A stretch of DNA of 64,000 nt from DATAZK01 sp963731205 (GCA_963731205.1 CAVSUJ010000002.1:2108001-2172000), one strand, 5' to 3'. Numbered from the stretch's first letter, positions 1-8,479 are shown. Translations and numbers: made by a program. The notes: a model not told the origin generated them from the letters alone.

Positions 1-1
1 A

Positions 2-826
2 CTCGCCCGTTTCGGCGTCGCGGCGACCTTCGCCGACCAGACCGATCCCGCTGCTGTCGCAGCGGCCATGACCGACCAGACCCGCATCGTCTGGGCGGAA
101 TCGTTCGCCAACCCGACGATGCTCATGGGCGACATCCCCGCGCTGGCGGCGGTCGCCGCTGATCGCGGCGCGCTGCTGGCGGTCGATTCGACGTTTGCCT
201 CGCCGGCCATGATGCGCCCCCTCGAGTGGGGCGCCGACCTCGTGGTGCACAGCGCGACGAAGTATCTCGGCGGGCACTCCGACGCGACGGGTGGGGTCGT
301 CGCGGGACCTCCGGAGTTGCTCGCCCGAATCCGCGCGTCCCGCGTCGAACTCGGCCCGGTGCTCGCCCCCGACGAGGCGTACCTGCTGCACCGCGGGCTC
401 GCCACGCTCGACGTGCGGGTGGGGCGCCAGTGCGCCACCGCCGCCACACTTGCCGCCGCGCTCGTCGACCATCCGGCGCTTGCTCGCGTCGACCATCCGA
501 GCCTGCCCGGGCATCCCTCTCACGAGGTCGCGTTGCGGCTGTGCGACAAGGACCGCTACGGCGCCGTTCTGGCACTTTCGCCGCATGGCGACCGCGCGGC
601 CGGAATGGCCTTCTGTGACCGGCTGCGGACCATCCCCCAGGCGACGTCACTCGGCGGCACGCACACGACCGCCTCTCATGCCGCGAGCTCGTCGCATCGC
701 CAGTTCGATGACGCCGCGCTGGCTGCCGCCGGGCTGCTGCCCTCACTGGTACGCCTCAGCGTCGGCCTCGAGGATTCCGCAGAGCTTCTCGCGGATCTCA
801 TGCAGGCGCTCGACTCGCTCGGCTGA
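2..826 (+). CDS. Cystathionine gamma-synthase/lyase-type PLP enzyme (5' partial)
   Basis: This is a trans-sulfuration enzyme of the Cys/Met-metabolism PLP-dependent family (fold type I). It acts in the cytoplasm to make or cleave cystathionine or related thioethers. The reading frame is open from base 2, so the true start lies upstream and about 274 residues are visible. The motif HSATKYLGGHSDATGG carries the lysine expected to form the Schiff base with PLP. The stretch ending SLGGTHTTASHAA and the C-terminal SVGLEDSAELLADL match the substrate-site and tail of the family. Whether it is the synthase, the lyase or a methionine gamma-lyase cannot be decided from the visible part. It is followed at 39 bases by ddl, which seems to have its own promoter. 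Confidence 0.88.
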   Translation, partial: LARFGVAATFADQTDPAAVAAAMTDQTRIVWAESFANPTMLMGDIPALAAVAADRGALLAVDSTFASPAMMRPLEWGADLVVHSATKYLGGHSDATGGVVAGPPELLARIRASRVELGPVLAPDEAYLLHRGLATLDVRVGRQCATAATLAAALVDHPALARVDHPSLPGHPSHEVALRLCDKDRYGAVLALSPHGDRAAGMAFCDRLRTIPQATSLGGTHTTASHAASSSHRQFDDAALAAAGLLPSLVRLSVGLEDSAELLADLMQALDSLG

Positions 827-852
827 TCGCCGGCGCAGCAGGCTCCTGCCGG

Positions 853-858
853 TACCGT
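853..858 (+). promoter_or_regulatory. Putative -10 box of a leaderless ddl promoter
   Basis: The hexamer TACCGT fits the actinobacterial TAnnnT -10 pattern and ends six bases before the ddl ATG at 865. No Shine-Dalgarno sequence is visible. A transcript starting at or next to the A of the ATG is the simplest reading. No clear -35 box is seen. Confidence 0.45.
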
Positions 859-864
859 CAGCGG

Positions 865-1956
865 ATGCCCGCCGACGACCGTGCACGCGAGGGAAAGCGC
901 ACCCGCGTCGCCGTCGTCTTCGGCGGCCGCAGCACCGAGCACTCCATCTCCTGCCTCTCGGCCGGCACGGTGCAAGCGGCACTCGGGGAGGCGGGTTACG
1001 ACGTCCTGCCGGTCGGCGTCACGGCTGAGGGCGGTTGGGTTCTCCCGCCGCCGGATCAGCGCTACACGTTGCGCGGGGAAGAGCTGCCGTCCGTGGTCGG
1101 CGGCGAGCCACTCATGTTCTCCTGCGATCCGGCCGCGCCGGGCCTCGTCGGAGCCGACGGTCGGCCCCTCGCCGTGGACGTCGTTTTCCCCGTGTTGCAC
1201 GGCAGATTCGGCGAGGACGGCACGGTGCAGGGCTTGTTCGAGATGGCCGGGATGCCCTACGTCGGCTCCGGCGTCTACGCGTCGGCCGCCGCGATGGACA
1301 AGGCACACATGAAGACGGCGCTGCGCGGGGCGGGACTGCCGATCGCCGACTACGCCGTGGTGCACGCCGGCCGCCCGCTCCCCGAGGGCCTGCTCGAGAT
1401 GCTGGGCACCCCCGTGTTCGTCAAACCTGCGCGCGGCGGCTCGAGCATCGGTATCAGCAAGGTCCGCTGCGCCGACGCGCTGCCCGAAGCCATTTCCCTT
1501 GCGGCGCAGAGTGATCCGAAGGTTCTCATCGAGGCGGGCGTGAGCGGCCGGGAGATCGAGTGTGCGGTGCTCGCCGGAGCGCACGCAGGGCCGCCGGAGG
1601 CGTCGCTGCCCGCGGAGGTGACCGTCGCCGAGGGCGTCGAGTTCTACGACTTCGACGCCAAATACCTTTCTGACGCGACGATGTTCACTGTCCCCGCGCA
1701 GCTGTCGGAAGACGTGACGGCTCAGATCCAAGCTCTGGCGGTCGCCGCGTACGAGGCGCTCGATTGCGCCGGGCTGGCCCGGGTGGACGTCTTCGTGTGT
1801 CCCGACGGCCGGGTGGTGCTCAACGAGCTGAACACCATGCCCGGATTCACGGCGGTGTCGATGTATCCGCGGATGTGGGCGGCGAGTGGCCTCTCCCTCC
1901 CCGGCTTGGTGGACCGGCTCGTCCAGGACGCGCTGCACCGTCACACCGGCGACTGA
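865..1956 (+). CDS. ddl: D-alanine--D-alanine ligase
   Basis: Ddl joins two D-alanines with ATP in the cytoplasm to make the dipeptide that ends the peptidoglycan stem peptide. The 363-residue length is normal for the family. The N-terminal motif GGRSTEHSISCLSAG, the HGRFGEDGTVQG segment, the ATP-grasp core VFVKPARGGSSIGISKV and the metal-binding C-terminal NELNTMPGFTAVSMYP are all present and intact. In many actinobacteria this gene lies just before the DUF3515, RAM-domain and thiL genes, as here. The start at 865 is preceded by a -10-like hexamer rather than a ribosome binding site, so it is probably expressed from a leaderless transcript. Confidence 0.97.
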   Translation: MPADDRAREGKRTRVAVVFGGRSTEHSISCLSAGTVQAALGEAGYDVLPVGVTAEGGWVLPPPDQRYTLRGEELPSVVGGEPLMFSCDPAAPGLVGADGRPLAVDVVFPVLHGRFGEDGTVQGLFEMAGMPYVGSGVYASAAAMDKAHMKTALRGAGLPIADYAVVHAGRPLPEGLLEMLGTPVFVKPARGGSSIGISKVRCADALPEAISLAAQSDPKVLIEAGVSGREIECAVLAGAHAGPPEASLPAEVTVAEGVEFYDFDAKYLSDATMFTVPAQLSEDVTAQIQALAVAAYEALDCAGLARVDVFVCPDGRVVLNELNTMPGFTAVSMYPRMWAASGLSLPGLVDRLVQDALHRHTGD

Positions 1957-2006
1957 CCCGTAGGCCCTGGAACTCGGCGACCCTGCCGCGCGTTGAACGC
2001 CGCGGG

Positions 2007-2351
2007 ATGGACACCGGAGCCGTGCGCGGCCGCCTGACGGCCGAACGCACCCACACCGAGGAACGCCTGAGCGCGCTCGAGGCGGAGTTCCGCACGCTCG
2101 TCGACGCGGGCACCGGCACCAACATCGATGACGAGCACGATCCGGAGGGCGCGACGATCGCGTTCGAACGCGCCCAGGTCGCCGCACTCGTCGAGCAGGC
2201 CCGGGCCCGGCTCGGTGACCTCGAACGAGCCCTCGGTGAGCTCCAGCGTGACGCGTACGGAATCTGCGAGCGCTGCGGACAACCCATCGTCGCCGGCCGG
2301 CTCGAGGCCCGCCCTGACGCCCGCACCTGCGTCGCCTGCGCGTCCCGCTAG
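2007..2351 (+). CDS. DksA/TraR-type C4 zinc-finger protein
   Basis: This 114-residue protein has the make-up of the small DksA/TraR family: an N-terminal helical, charged hairpin (about residues 10-80) followed by a four-cysteine zinc finger, seen as CERCGQ and CVAC near the C-terminus. The DEHDPEGATIAFERAQ segment matches the acidic region before the coiled coil in this family. Such proteins can bind the RNA polymerase secondary channel, but that role is inferred for the actinobacterial members. I chose the ATG at 2007 because upstream sequence in this frame is only a shadow of ddl. Its stop overlaps the stop of the convergent DUF3515 gene by three bases. Confidence 0.85.
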   Translation: MDTGAVRGRLTAERTHTEERLSALEAEFRTLVDAGTGTNIDDEHDPEGATIAFERAQVAALVEQARARLGDLERALGELQRDAYGICERCGQPIVAGRLEARPDARTCVACASR

Positions 2352-2785
2352 TTGCCCGTGGTCGCCTGCTTCAGCGCCGGCGCGAGCGAGACGAGCAGGT
2401 CGCCGGCCACCTGGTAGTGCGTCGGGATGGCCAGCGAGACGCGCGGCAGCCGATCCACGGCCGTGTAGATCACCGCATCAGGCGCTGAGGTCGTCACCCA
2501 GAAGACCCCGTCGATCTGGGCGGCGTCGCCTGCTGACGGGAAGTTCGGCGGGTAGCCCACGCCGCAGCGCAGCACCGCCGCGGGGGTGCCCCAGGCGTGC
2601 AGGAGCGGGCTGGACGGATGCACGGTGCGCGTCTTCAATCCGTCGCCGATCGTGGCCGGCAGCAGCGCGGAGAGCTTGGTGCAGGCGGCGGCATCGGCGG
2701 CCGATGGGGTCGGGACGTTCGTGACGCGTACCGGCTTGGCCCGCTGCAGCTGCCCGACGATCAGCCCGGAACCCAGGGCGACCAC
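2348..2785 (-). CDS. DUF3515 family membrane-anchored protein
   Basis: This is a conserved actinobacterial protein of unknown function, recognised as DUF3515 by its position beside the RAM-domain gene and thiL and by segments such as LRCGVGYPP and DGVFWVTTSAPDAVIYT. From the GTG at 2785 it is 145 residues long, but that start cuts into a hydrophobic helix. The frame stays open upstream and encodes RRKRWLLVLAAALVVALGSG, a basic-then-hydrophobic anchor. The only start-like codon there is CTG at 2842, which overlaps the TGA of the upstream RAM gene. The real start is therefore probably 2842, giving an extracellular protein with an N-terminal membrane anchor. Confidence 0.75.
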   Translation of the reverse strand: MVALGSGLIVGQLQRAKPVRVTNVPTPSAADAAACTKLSALLPATIGDGLKTRTVHPSSPLLHAWGTPAAVLRCGVGYPPNFPSAGDAAQIDGVFWVTTSAPDAVIYTAVDRLPRVSLAIPTHYQVAGDLLVSLAPALKQATTGN

Positions 2786-2838
2786 CAGGGCGGCGGCCAG
2801 GACCAGCAGCCAGCGTTTGCGACGGTTCGGTGGACCGC

Positions 2839-3072
2839 TCAGAGGTGAACCACCGTGCAGCTGACGGTGCGGGTGATGCCGTCGACCGCCTGCACCTTGG
2901 CGACGACCAGCTTGCCCAGCTCATCGACGTTCGTAGCTTCAGCACGCACGATGACGTCATATGGACCGGTGACGCCCTCGGCGGACGTGACGCCTTCGAG
3001 TGCCGCGATGGCCGATGCGACAGCCGCTGCCTTGCCGACCTCGGTCTGGATCAGGATGTAGGCGTGGACCAC
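2839..3072 (-). CDS. Stand-alone Lrp/AsnC-type RAM domain protein
   Basis: This 77-residue protein is a single RAM (ligand-binding) domain of the Lrp/AsnC family without the DNA-binding part. Its segments AYILIQTEVGKA, GVTGPYDVIVRA and KVQAVDGITRT are typical of the actinobacterial version that sits next to thiL. It may bind an amino acid or another small ligand and assemble into oligomers; no target is known from the sequence. I chose the GTG at 3072 over 3078 because an AGGGAG ribosome binding site lies five bases before it and because family members begin M-V-x-A-Y. It is divergent from thiL and coupled to DUF3515 downstream. Confidence 0.85.
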   Translation of the reverse strand: MVHAYILIQTEVGKAAAVASAIAALEGVTSAEGVTGPYDVIVRAEATNVDELGKLVVAKVQAVDGITRTVSCTVVHL

Positions 3073-3146
3073 GGGCACTCCCTGCTGAATTGGATGGCGC
3101 GCTGGTGCTTCCCGCCGGGGCAGGGCGACGAACGCCAGAGCGCAGT

Positions 3147-4065
3147 ATGACCGAAATCGAAAGCGTCGGAGAATTCGGGCTGATCGCCCGGCTTTCGGCG
3201 GCGGCCGGAGTACCCGGCGTCACCGTACGGGCCGGGCGACGATGCGGCGCTGGTCAGCACCACCGATGGCCGTGTTGTGGTCACCACCGACCTGCTCATC
3301 GAGGGCACGCATTTTCGGCGTGACTGGTCTGACGCGTATGACATCGGACGGAAATCGGCGGCACAGAATCTGGCTGATGTGGCCGCGATGGGTGCGCGGC
3401 CGACGTCTCTGCTGATCGGTCTCGGGGCGCCGGCCGGGTTCCCGACGGCCGAGTTCGACGAGCTCGCCCGCGGGATCCGCGACGAATGCGCGGCTGCGGG
3501 CGCGCTACTGATCGGCGGCGATCTCGTGGCGGCTCCGCAGCTCGTCGTCTCCGGAACAGCACTGGGCGTGCTCGAGGGCCGGCCGCCGGTGCTGCGATCG
3601 GGGGCGCGGGACGGGGATCAGGTGGGCGTCATCGGGCGCCTCGGCTGGGCGGCCGCAGGCCTGCGCCTGCTGCGCGCCGGAGAGCGCAGCGGCCCGCTGA
3701 TCGACGCTCATCGCCGCCCCCAGCCGCCGTACGCGTCAGGGTCCGTGCTCGCCGCCGTCGGCGCGACGTCGATGTGCGACGTCAGCGATGGGCTCGTCAG
3801 TGATCTCGGCCACCTGGCGGAAGCATCCGGGGTGACGTTCGAGATCGAGGCGGCGAGCCTGCGCCTTCTCGGAGCGTCCGGTGTCACGGACGAGGAACTG
3901 CTCACCGGGGGCGAGGACCACGCGCTCGCCTTCACCCTCCCCGCCGGGACCCCGCTGCCCACGGCCGCAGCCCTCATCGGACGCGTGGTCGAAGGGCCCG
4001 CAGAGGTGCGCGTCGACGGGCATCCCGCGCGCCAACGCGGCTACGAGCACTTCGGCCGTTCGTGA
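3147..4065 (+). pseudogene. thiL: Thiamine-monophosphate kinase, frameshifted near residue 27
   Basis: ThiL phosphorylates thiamine monophosphate to the diphosphate cofactor. The N-terminal segment VGEFGLIARLSAAAG starts at ATG 3147 in one frame, while the rest (VTTDLLIEGTHFRRDWSDAY, then QNLADVAAMGARPTSLLIGL and the C-terminal domain) reads in the next frame. The break falls in the nucleotide-binding loop. Removing one base at about 3227 would restore V-T-V-G-P-G-D-D-A-A-L, the expected family motif. As given, only an internal start such as GTG 3277 yields a long product (262 residues), and it would lack that loop. The intact protein would be about 305 residues. ThiL is normally needed for thiamine diphosphate supply, so a sequence error is the likelier explanation. 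It pairs naturally with thiD downstream. Confidence 0.85.
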
Positions 4066-4081
4066 CGGCTACGTTCGGAAG

Positions 4082-4882
4082 GTGCCTGCCGTACACCGCG
4101 CGCTGACCATCGCCGGATCCGACTCCGGCGGAGGCGCCGGCATCCAGGCCGACCTGAAGACGATGCTGGCGCTCGGCGTCCATGGAATGTCCGTCGTGAC
4201 GGCGGTGACCGCGCAGAATTCTCTTGGCGTCTCGGGGATCTGGGACCTTCCGGTGGAGGCGGTGCGCGCGCAGCTGCGGGCCGTCCTGGACGACATCGGG
4301 GCCGACGCGATCAAGACCGGGATGCTCAGCTCGCCCGAGTTGGTCACGACGGTCGCCGAAGCGGTGGGCAACTACGACGCCCCGCTCGTGGTGGACCCGG
4401 TGGCCGTCAGCAAGCACGGTGACGCGCTCCTCGCGCCGGATGCCCTGGATGTCCTGCGCCACACGCTCTTTCCGCTTGCCACCGTCGTGACGCCCAACCT
4501 CGACGAGGTCCAGCTGTTGACCGGCGTGCGCGTGGACGATGTGGCCGATCTGCCCAGGGCGGCAGAGGCGATGCTGGCCTTCGGCTCGCAGTGGGTGCTG
4601 GTGAAGGGCGGCCACCTCGACGGCGACGCCGTCGACCTGCTCACCGACGGCGACTGCCTCGTGGAGCTGCGCGCGCCGCGCGGGGACAACCGGCACACCC
4701 ACGGCACCGGCTGCACGCTCGCGTCAGCGATCTGCGCCGGCCTCGCCAAGGGGATGGATCTGACCCAGGCGACCTGGGCCGCCAAGGAGTACGTGACCGG
4801 AGCACTCGAAGCGGGGTTCGCGCTCGGGGCTGGGATCGGCCCGGTGGATCACGGGTGGCGGCTACGCGAAGCAGGCGCCTGA
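4082..4882 (+). CDS. thiD: Hydroxymethylpyrimidine/phosphomethylpyrimidine kinase
   Basis: ThiD phosphorylates the pyrimidine half of thiamine (HMP and HMP-P) in the cytoplasm. It belongs to the ribokinase fold. The N-terminal ALTIAGSDSGGGAGIQADLK and the C-terminal anion-hole motif HGTGCTLASAICAGLAKG, with the catalytic base in GTGC, are intact, and the 266-residue length is typical. I chose GTG 4082 because the family sequence begins right after it; sequence further upstream in this frame is only thiL shadow. It starts 16 bases after thiL and is probably in the same transcript, consistent with a thiamine pathway pair. It converges with rpmB. Confidence 0.96.
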   Translation: MPAVHRALTIAGSDSGGGAGIQADLKTMLALGVHGMSVVTAVTAQNSLGVSGIWDLPVEAVRAQLRAVLDDIGADAIKTGMLSSPELVTTVAEAVGNYDAPLVVDPVAVSKHGDALLAPDALDVLRHTLFPLATVVTPNLDEVQLLTGVRVDDVADLPRAAEAMLAFGSQWVLVKGGHLDGDAVDLLTDGDCLVELRAPRGDNRHTHGTGCTLASAICAGLAKGMDLTQATWAAKEYVTGALEAGFALGAGIGPVDHGWRLREAGA

Positions 4883-4893
4883 GCGGACACGCC

Positions 4894-5082
4894 TTAAGCG
4901 CGGACGACCTTGCCGGCCTTCAGGCACGAGGTGCAGACGTTGAGGCGCTTGGGGGTCTTGCCGACCAGCGCGTGCACGGTCTGGATGTTGGGGTTCCAGC
5001 GGCGCGGGGTGCGGCGGTGGGAGTGTGAGACGGCCATGCCGAAGCCCGGACCCTTGTGACAGATGTCGCAAACGGAGGACAC
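4894..5082 (-). CDS. rpmB: 50S ribosomal protein L28 (zinc-ribbon type)
   Basis: L28 is a small protein of the large ribosomal subunit. The 62-residue sequence starts VSSVCDICHKGPGFG and contains SHSHRRTPRRWNPNIQ, which is diagnostic. It keeps both cysteine pairs, CDIC and CTSC, so it is the zinc-binding (C+) form; actinobacteria often also carry a cysteine-free paralog used under zinc shortage elsewhere in the genome. The GTG start at 5082 follows a good GGGAG ribosome binding site. It is divergent from recG, and the space between them holds an inverted repeat that may be an operator. Confidence 0.95.
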   Translation of the reverse strand: MSSVCDICHKGPGFGMAVSHSHRRTPRRWNPNIQTVHALVGKTPKRLNVCTSCLKAGKVVRA

Positions 5083-5133
5083 AGCAACTCCCAGGTGATC
5101 AGCACGTCTCGAGGCGGGCGGGACCCGGTGGCG

Positions 5134-5157
5134 GGTAACCCGACGGTCCAGGTTACC
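5134..5157. promoter_or_regulatory. Inverted repeat between rpmB and recG
   Basis: The arms GGTAACC (5134-5140) and GGTTACC (5151-5157) are perfect reverse complements separated by ten bases. On the minus strand the right arm includes TAACCT (5155 to 5150), a good -10 candidate for rpmB. On the plus strand TACGCT at 5173-5178 is a -10 candidate for recG. The repeat could be an operator that covers the rpmB promoter, but no regulator is identified. Confidence 0.4.
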
Positions 5158-5227
5158 GGACGCCGGCCACCGTACGCTCGGCTCGAGCACGAGACCCCCT
5201 TCACGACCCGCAGGAGAGGCGACGCGC

Positions 5228-7414
5228 GTGTCCGACAGGCTCAGCGACCCGCTCAGCGGGGAGCTGGGTGGCAAGACCGCTGACGCCTTCGCCGACGCCC
5301 TGGATCTACACACCGTCGGCGATCTGCTGGACCACATCCCGCGGCGCTACGTGGAACGCGGCGAGCTCACCAACCTGGACGAGCTCGTGGTCGGCGAGAG
5401 CGTCACGATCCAGGCCGAGGTGGTCAAGGCCAGCGGCCGCCAGATCCGCCACAAGCTGCACAAGCTGGACGTGATCGTCAGTGACGGACGGGGCCAGCTC
5501 ACGGTCACTTTCTTCAACCAGCGCTGGCGCGAAAAGCAGTTCACGCCCGGCAAGCGCGTGCTCCTGGCGGGCGAGATCAAGTCGTTCGGACACAAGCAGA
5601 TCCGTTCGCTGACCAACCCGGAGATCAGCCCGGACGACGACGACGACTTCGCCGGCGGCATGCTCCCGATCTATCCGGCGGCCGCGAAGGTGCGCAGCTG
5701 GGACATCGTCAAGAGCGTCAAGATCATCCTGAGCACGCTGCCGGAGCTGCCCGATCCGCTCCCGCCGGAGCTGCGGGCCCGCCATCACCTGCCGGGCCTG
5801 CGCGAGGCGTATCAGAAGATCCACCGTCCCAGCGGATACGCCGACGTCGAGGCCGCCCGCAAGCGGCTGCGCTGGGACGAGGCGCTCGTCCTGCAGGTCG
5901 CGCTCGCGCAGCGGCGAGCCGCGGTCGAACGTCAGACCGCCGTCCCGCGTAAGGAGCGCTCGGGGGGCCTGCTCGAGGCGTTCGACCGGGCGCTCCCGTT
6001 CGACCTCACCGAAGGCCAGCGCGTGGTCGGTGAGGAAGTGGCGGGTGACCTCGCCCGCACCTTTCCCATGCACCGGTTGCTCCAGGGCGAGGTGGGTTCC
6101 GGCAAGACCGTCGTCGCGCTGCGGGCGATGCTCACGGTGATCGACGCCGGAGGCCAGGCCGCCCTGCTGGCTCCGACGGAGGTGCTGGCGGTCCAGCACG
6201 AGCGGAGCCTGCGCGCCCTGCTCGGTCCGCTCGGCATCGCGGGGGAGCTCGGCAGCGCCGACGAGGCGACACGGGTCGTCCTGCTCACCGGTTCGCAGTC
6301 GGCGCCGGTGCGCCGGGCAGCCTTGGCGGCCATCGCCGAACGCGAGACAGGCATCGTCGTCGGCACCCATGCGCTGCTCTCGGAGGGGACGAGCTTCGCC
6401 GAGCTCGGCCTTGTCGTGGTCGACGAGCAGCACCGCTTCGGCGTCGAGCAGCGGGACGCCTTACGCGCCCGGGCCGAAGCCGGCGGGGGGACGCCGCCGC
6501 ACCTGCTCGTCATGACCGCGACGCCGATCCCGCGGACCGTGGCCATGACGGTCTTCGGCGATCTGGACACCAGCGAGCTGACCGAGCTGCCCGCGGGACG
6601 CACTCCCATCCGGAGCCACGTTGCTGAGCCCAAGTGGCACGGCCGCATCTGGGCCAAGGTCCGCGAGGAGGTGGCGGCCGGCCATCAGGCCTTCGTCGTG
6701 TGCCCGCGGATCGGTGACGGCCCCGAGATCGATCGCGACGCCGACGACGAGCCGGCGGACGATCCGGACGAGGGCGCGGACGGCGACACCGGCGAGCGCC
6801 GCCCACCGCTCGCCGTCCTCGATGTCCTGCCGCTGCTGGCCGGCGGCGAGCTCGCGGGCCTGCGGATCGAGGCGCTGCACGGACGCCTGACGTCCGAGGA
6901 CAAGGAGCGTGTCATGGCGCGCTTCACGGCCGGTCAGATCGATGTGCTCGTCGCCACGACGATGGTCGAGGTCGGCGTCGACGTCCCGAACGCGACCGTG
7001 ATGGTGATCCTCGACGCCGACCGTTTCGGCGTCTCGCAGCTGCACCAGCTACGCGGCCGGGTGGGGCGGGGGAGCGCGGCGGGCTGGTGCCTGCTCCACA
7101 CGGACGCCCCCGAGGGGAGCCCTTCGCGGCTGCGGGTCGAGGCCGTCGCCGACACGCTCGACGGCGCCGAGCTCGCCAAGTTGGACCTGCGGGAACGGCG
7201 CGAGGGTGACGTGCTGGGCACCGCCCAGTCCGGCCGCCGGCGTTCACTGAAGCTGCTCGACCTGCTGCGCGACGAGCAGCTCCTGCTTTCCGCGCGAACC
7301 GAGGCGGCCAAGATCGTCGCCGAGGATCCCGACCTGGAGCAGCACGTCGAGCTGGCCCGGGTGCTGGCCCGGCGCCTCGACGAGGAGCAGGCCGCGTACC
7401 TGGAGAAGGGGTGA
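5228..7414 (+). CDS. recG: ATP-dependent DNA helicase RecG
   Basis: RecG is a superfamily 2 helicase that reverses stalled replication forks and branch-migrates recombination intermediates. The 728-residue protein has an N-terminal wedge/OB region (about 1-230), Walker A GEVGSGKTVVALRAM, the DEQH-type motif II VVDEQHRFGVEQR, motif III MTATPIPRT, and motif VI HQLRGRVGRGSAAGWC. A very acidic insert around residues 500-520 (rich in Asp and Glu) interrupts the second helicase domain and looks like the low-complexity insert common in actinobacterial RecG. The GTG at 5228 follows GGAGAGG. Its stop overlaps the start of rsmD (GTGA). Confidence 0.97.
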   Translation: MSDRLSDPLSGELGGKTADAFADALDLHTVGDLLDHIPRRYVERGELTNLDELVVGESVTIQAEVVKASGRQIRHKLHKLDVIVSDGRGQLTVTFFNQRWREKQFTPGKRVLLAGEIKSFGHKQIRSLTNPEISPDDDDDFAGGMLPIYPAAAKVRSWDIVKSVKIILSTLPELPDPLPPELRARHHLPGLREAYQKIHRPSGYADVEAARKRLRWDEALVLQVALAQRRAAVERQTAVPRKERSGGLLEAFDRALPFDLTEGQRVVGEEVAGDLARTFPMHRLLQGEVGSGKTVVALRAMLTVIDAGGQAALLAPTEVLAVQHERSLRALLGPLGIAGELGSADEATRVVLLTGSQSAPVRRAALAAIAERETGIVVGTHALLSEGTSFAELGLVVVDEQHRFGVEQRDALRARAEAGGGTPPHLLVMTATPIPRTVAMTVFGDLDTSELTELPAGRTPIRSHVAEPKWHGRIWAKVREEVAAGHQAFVVCPRIGDGPEIDRDADDEPADDPDEGADGDTGERRPPLAVLDVLPLLAGGELAGLRIEALHGRLTSEDKERVMARFTAGQIDVLVATTMVEVGVDVPNATVMVILDADRFGVSQLHQLRGRVGRGSAAGWCLLHTDAPEGSPSRLRVEAVADTLDGAELAKLDLRERREGDVLGTAQSGRRRSLKLLDLLRDEQLLLSARTEAAKIVAEDPDLEQHVELARVLARRLDEEQAAYLEKG

Positions 7415-7947
7415 CCCGCATCGTCGGCGGGGTTGCCGGAGGCCGCCGGATCGCCGTTCCGGCAGGTCGCGAGGTGCGCCCGACCTCCGAACGCGTCCGT
7501 GAGGCGCTGGCCTCCGCGCTGGTGTCGCGCCTGGGCGGGTTGGGCGGCCGGACGGTCCTGGACCTGTTCGCCGGCACCGGCGCGGTGGGCCTGGAGCTGC
7601 TGTCCCGCGGGGCCGCGGCGGTCACATTGGTGGAGTCCTCGCCGGCCGTTCGAAAAGTGCTGGAGGCGAACGTTGCCGCGCTCGGGCTGCCCGGCGCGAC
7701 GGTCGTCGGCAAGCGGGCGGAGACGGTGCTACAGGGAACGCAGGACGGCTGGGACGTCGCGTTCCTGGACCCGCCCTACGCGCTCGATGTCCAGCCCATC
7801 CTGGACGCGGCCGCCGCCCACACGAGGCAGCTGCTGGTCATCGAACGGGCGACGCGAAGCCCCGCCCCCTCATGGCCCGAGGGGTTCGAGGATCTGCACC
7901 ACCGTCGCTACGGTGACAGCACCCTCTGGTACGGTTTTCGATCATGA
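7411..7947 (+). CDS. rsmD: 16S rRNA (guanine(966)-N2)-methyltransferase
   Basis: RsmD methylates G966 of 16S rRNA using S-adenosylmethionine. The 178-residue protein starts TRIVGGVAGGRRIAVPAG, carries the SAM-binding motif DLFAGTGAVGLELLSRGA and the catalytic DPPY motif in AFLDPPYALD. Length and motif order match the family. It overlaps recG by four bases and lies just before coaD, the same arrangement seen in many bacteria, so the recG, rsmD and coaD genes probably share a transcript. Confidence 0.95.
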   Translation: MTRIVGGVAGGRRIAVPAGREVRPTSERVREALASALVSRLGGLGGRTVLDLFAGTGAVGLELLSRGAAAVTLVESSPAVRKVLEANVAALGLPGATVVGKRAETVLQGTQDGWDVAFLDPPYALDVQPILDAAAAHTRQLLVIERATRSPAPSWPEGFEDLHHRRYGDSTLWYGFRS

Positions 7948-7960
7948 GCGGTGCCCGCCG

Positions 7961-8479
7961 GTGACGTCGGAAAGTCCCGAGCCAGGCGCACAAACGCGGG
8001 TTCGGAGCGCGGTGTGCCCCGGGTCGTTCGATCCGGTGACCAATGGCCACCTCGACATCATCGGGCGTGCCGCGAAGCTCTATGACGAGGTTGTCGTCGC
8101 CGTGCTGATCAACAAGAGCAAGGCCGGCATGTTCACGATCGAAGAGCGCATGGACATGTTGCGCGAGGCCACCAGCAGCTACGGCAACGTGATGGTGGAG
8201 TCCTTCCACGGCCTGCTCGTCGACTTCTGCCGCGACCGCGACATCCCCGTGATCGTCAAGGGTCTGCGGGCGGTCAGCGACTTCGACTACGAGCTGCAAA
8301 TGGCGCAGATGAACCACTCGCTGGCGGGCGTCGAGACGGTCTTCATGAGCACCAACCCGGCGTCTTCCTTCCTGTCGTCGAGCCTGGTCAAGGAGGTCGC
8401 GACGTGGGGCGGCGATGTCAGCCACCTGGTTCCGGCTTTCGTGCTGAAACGGATGAGCGAGAAGCTTTCCGGCCGCTGA
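7961..8479 (+). CDS. coaD: Phosphopantetheine adenylyltransferase
   Basis: CoaD transfers AMP from ATP to 4'-phosphopantetheine, the penultimate step of coenzyme A synthesis. The nucleotidyltransferase motif appears as CPGSFDPVTNGHLDII, and the C-terminal signature STNPASSFLSSSLVKEVA is intact. The frame is open from GTG 7961, giving 172 residues with a short extra N-terminus; GTG 8012 would give a start closer to the family norm, just before CPGSFDP. Both are possible and neither has a strong ribosome binding site. It follows rsmD by 13 bases. Confidence 0.95.
   Translation: MTSESPEPGAQTRVRSAVCPGSFDPVTNGHLDIIGRAAKLYDEVVVAVLINKSKAGMFTIEERMDMLREATSSYGNVMVESFHGLLVDFCRDRDIPVIVKGLRAVSDFDYELQMAQMNHSLAGVETVFMSTNPASSFLSSSLVKEVATWGGDVSHLVPAFVLKRMSEKLSGR

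Noticed and set aside
676..2187. A 503-codon open frame on the minus strand opposite ddl
   Set aside because: ddl is intact on the plus strand, and the antisense frame has no domain signature.
5134..5157. A Zur (zinc uptake regulator) box at rpmB
   Set aside because: The GGTAACC arms do not resemble the AT-rich Zur site I know, and this L28 is the cysteine-containing form, which is not the type expected to be Zur-repressed.
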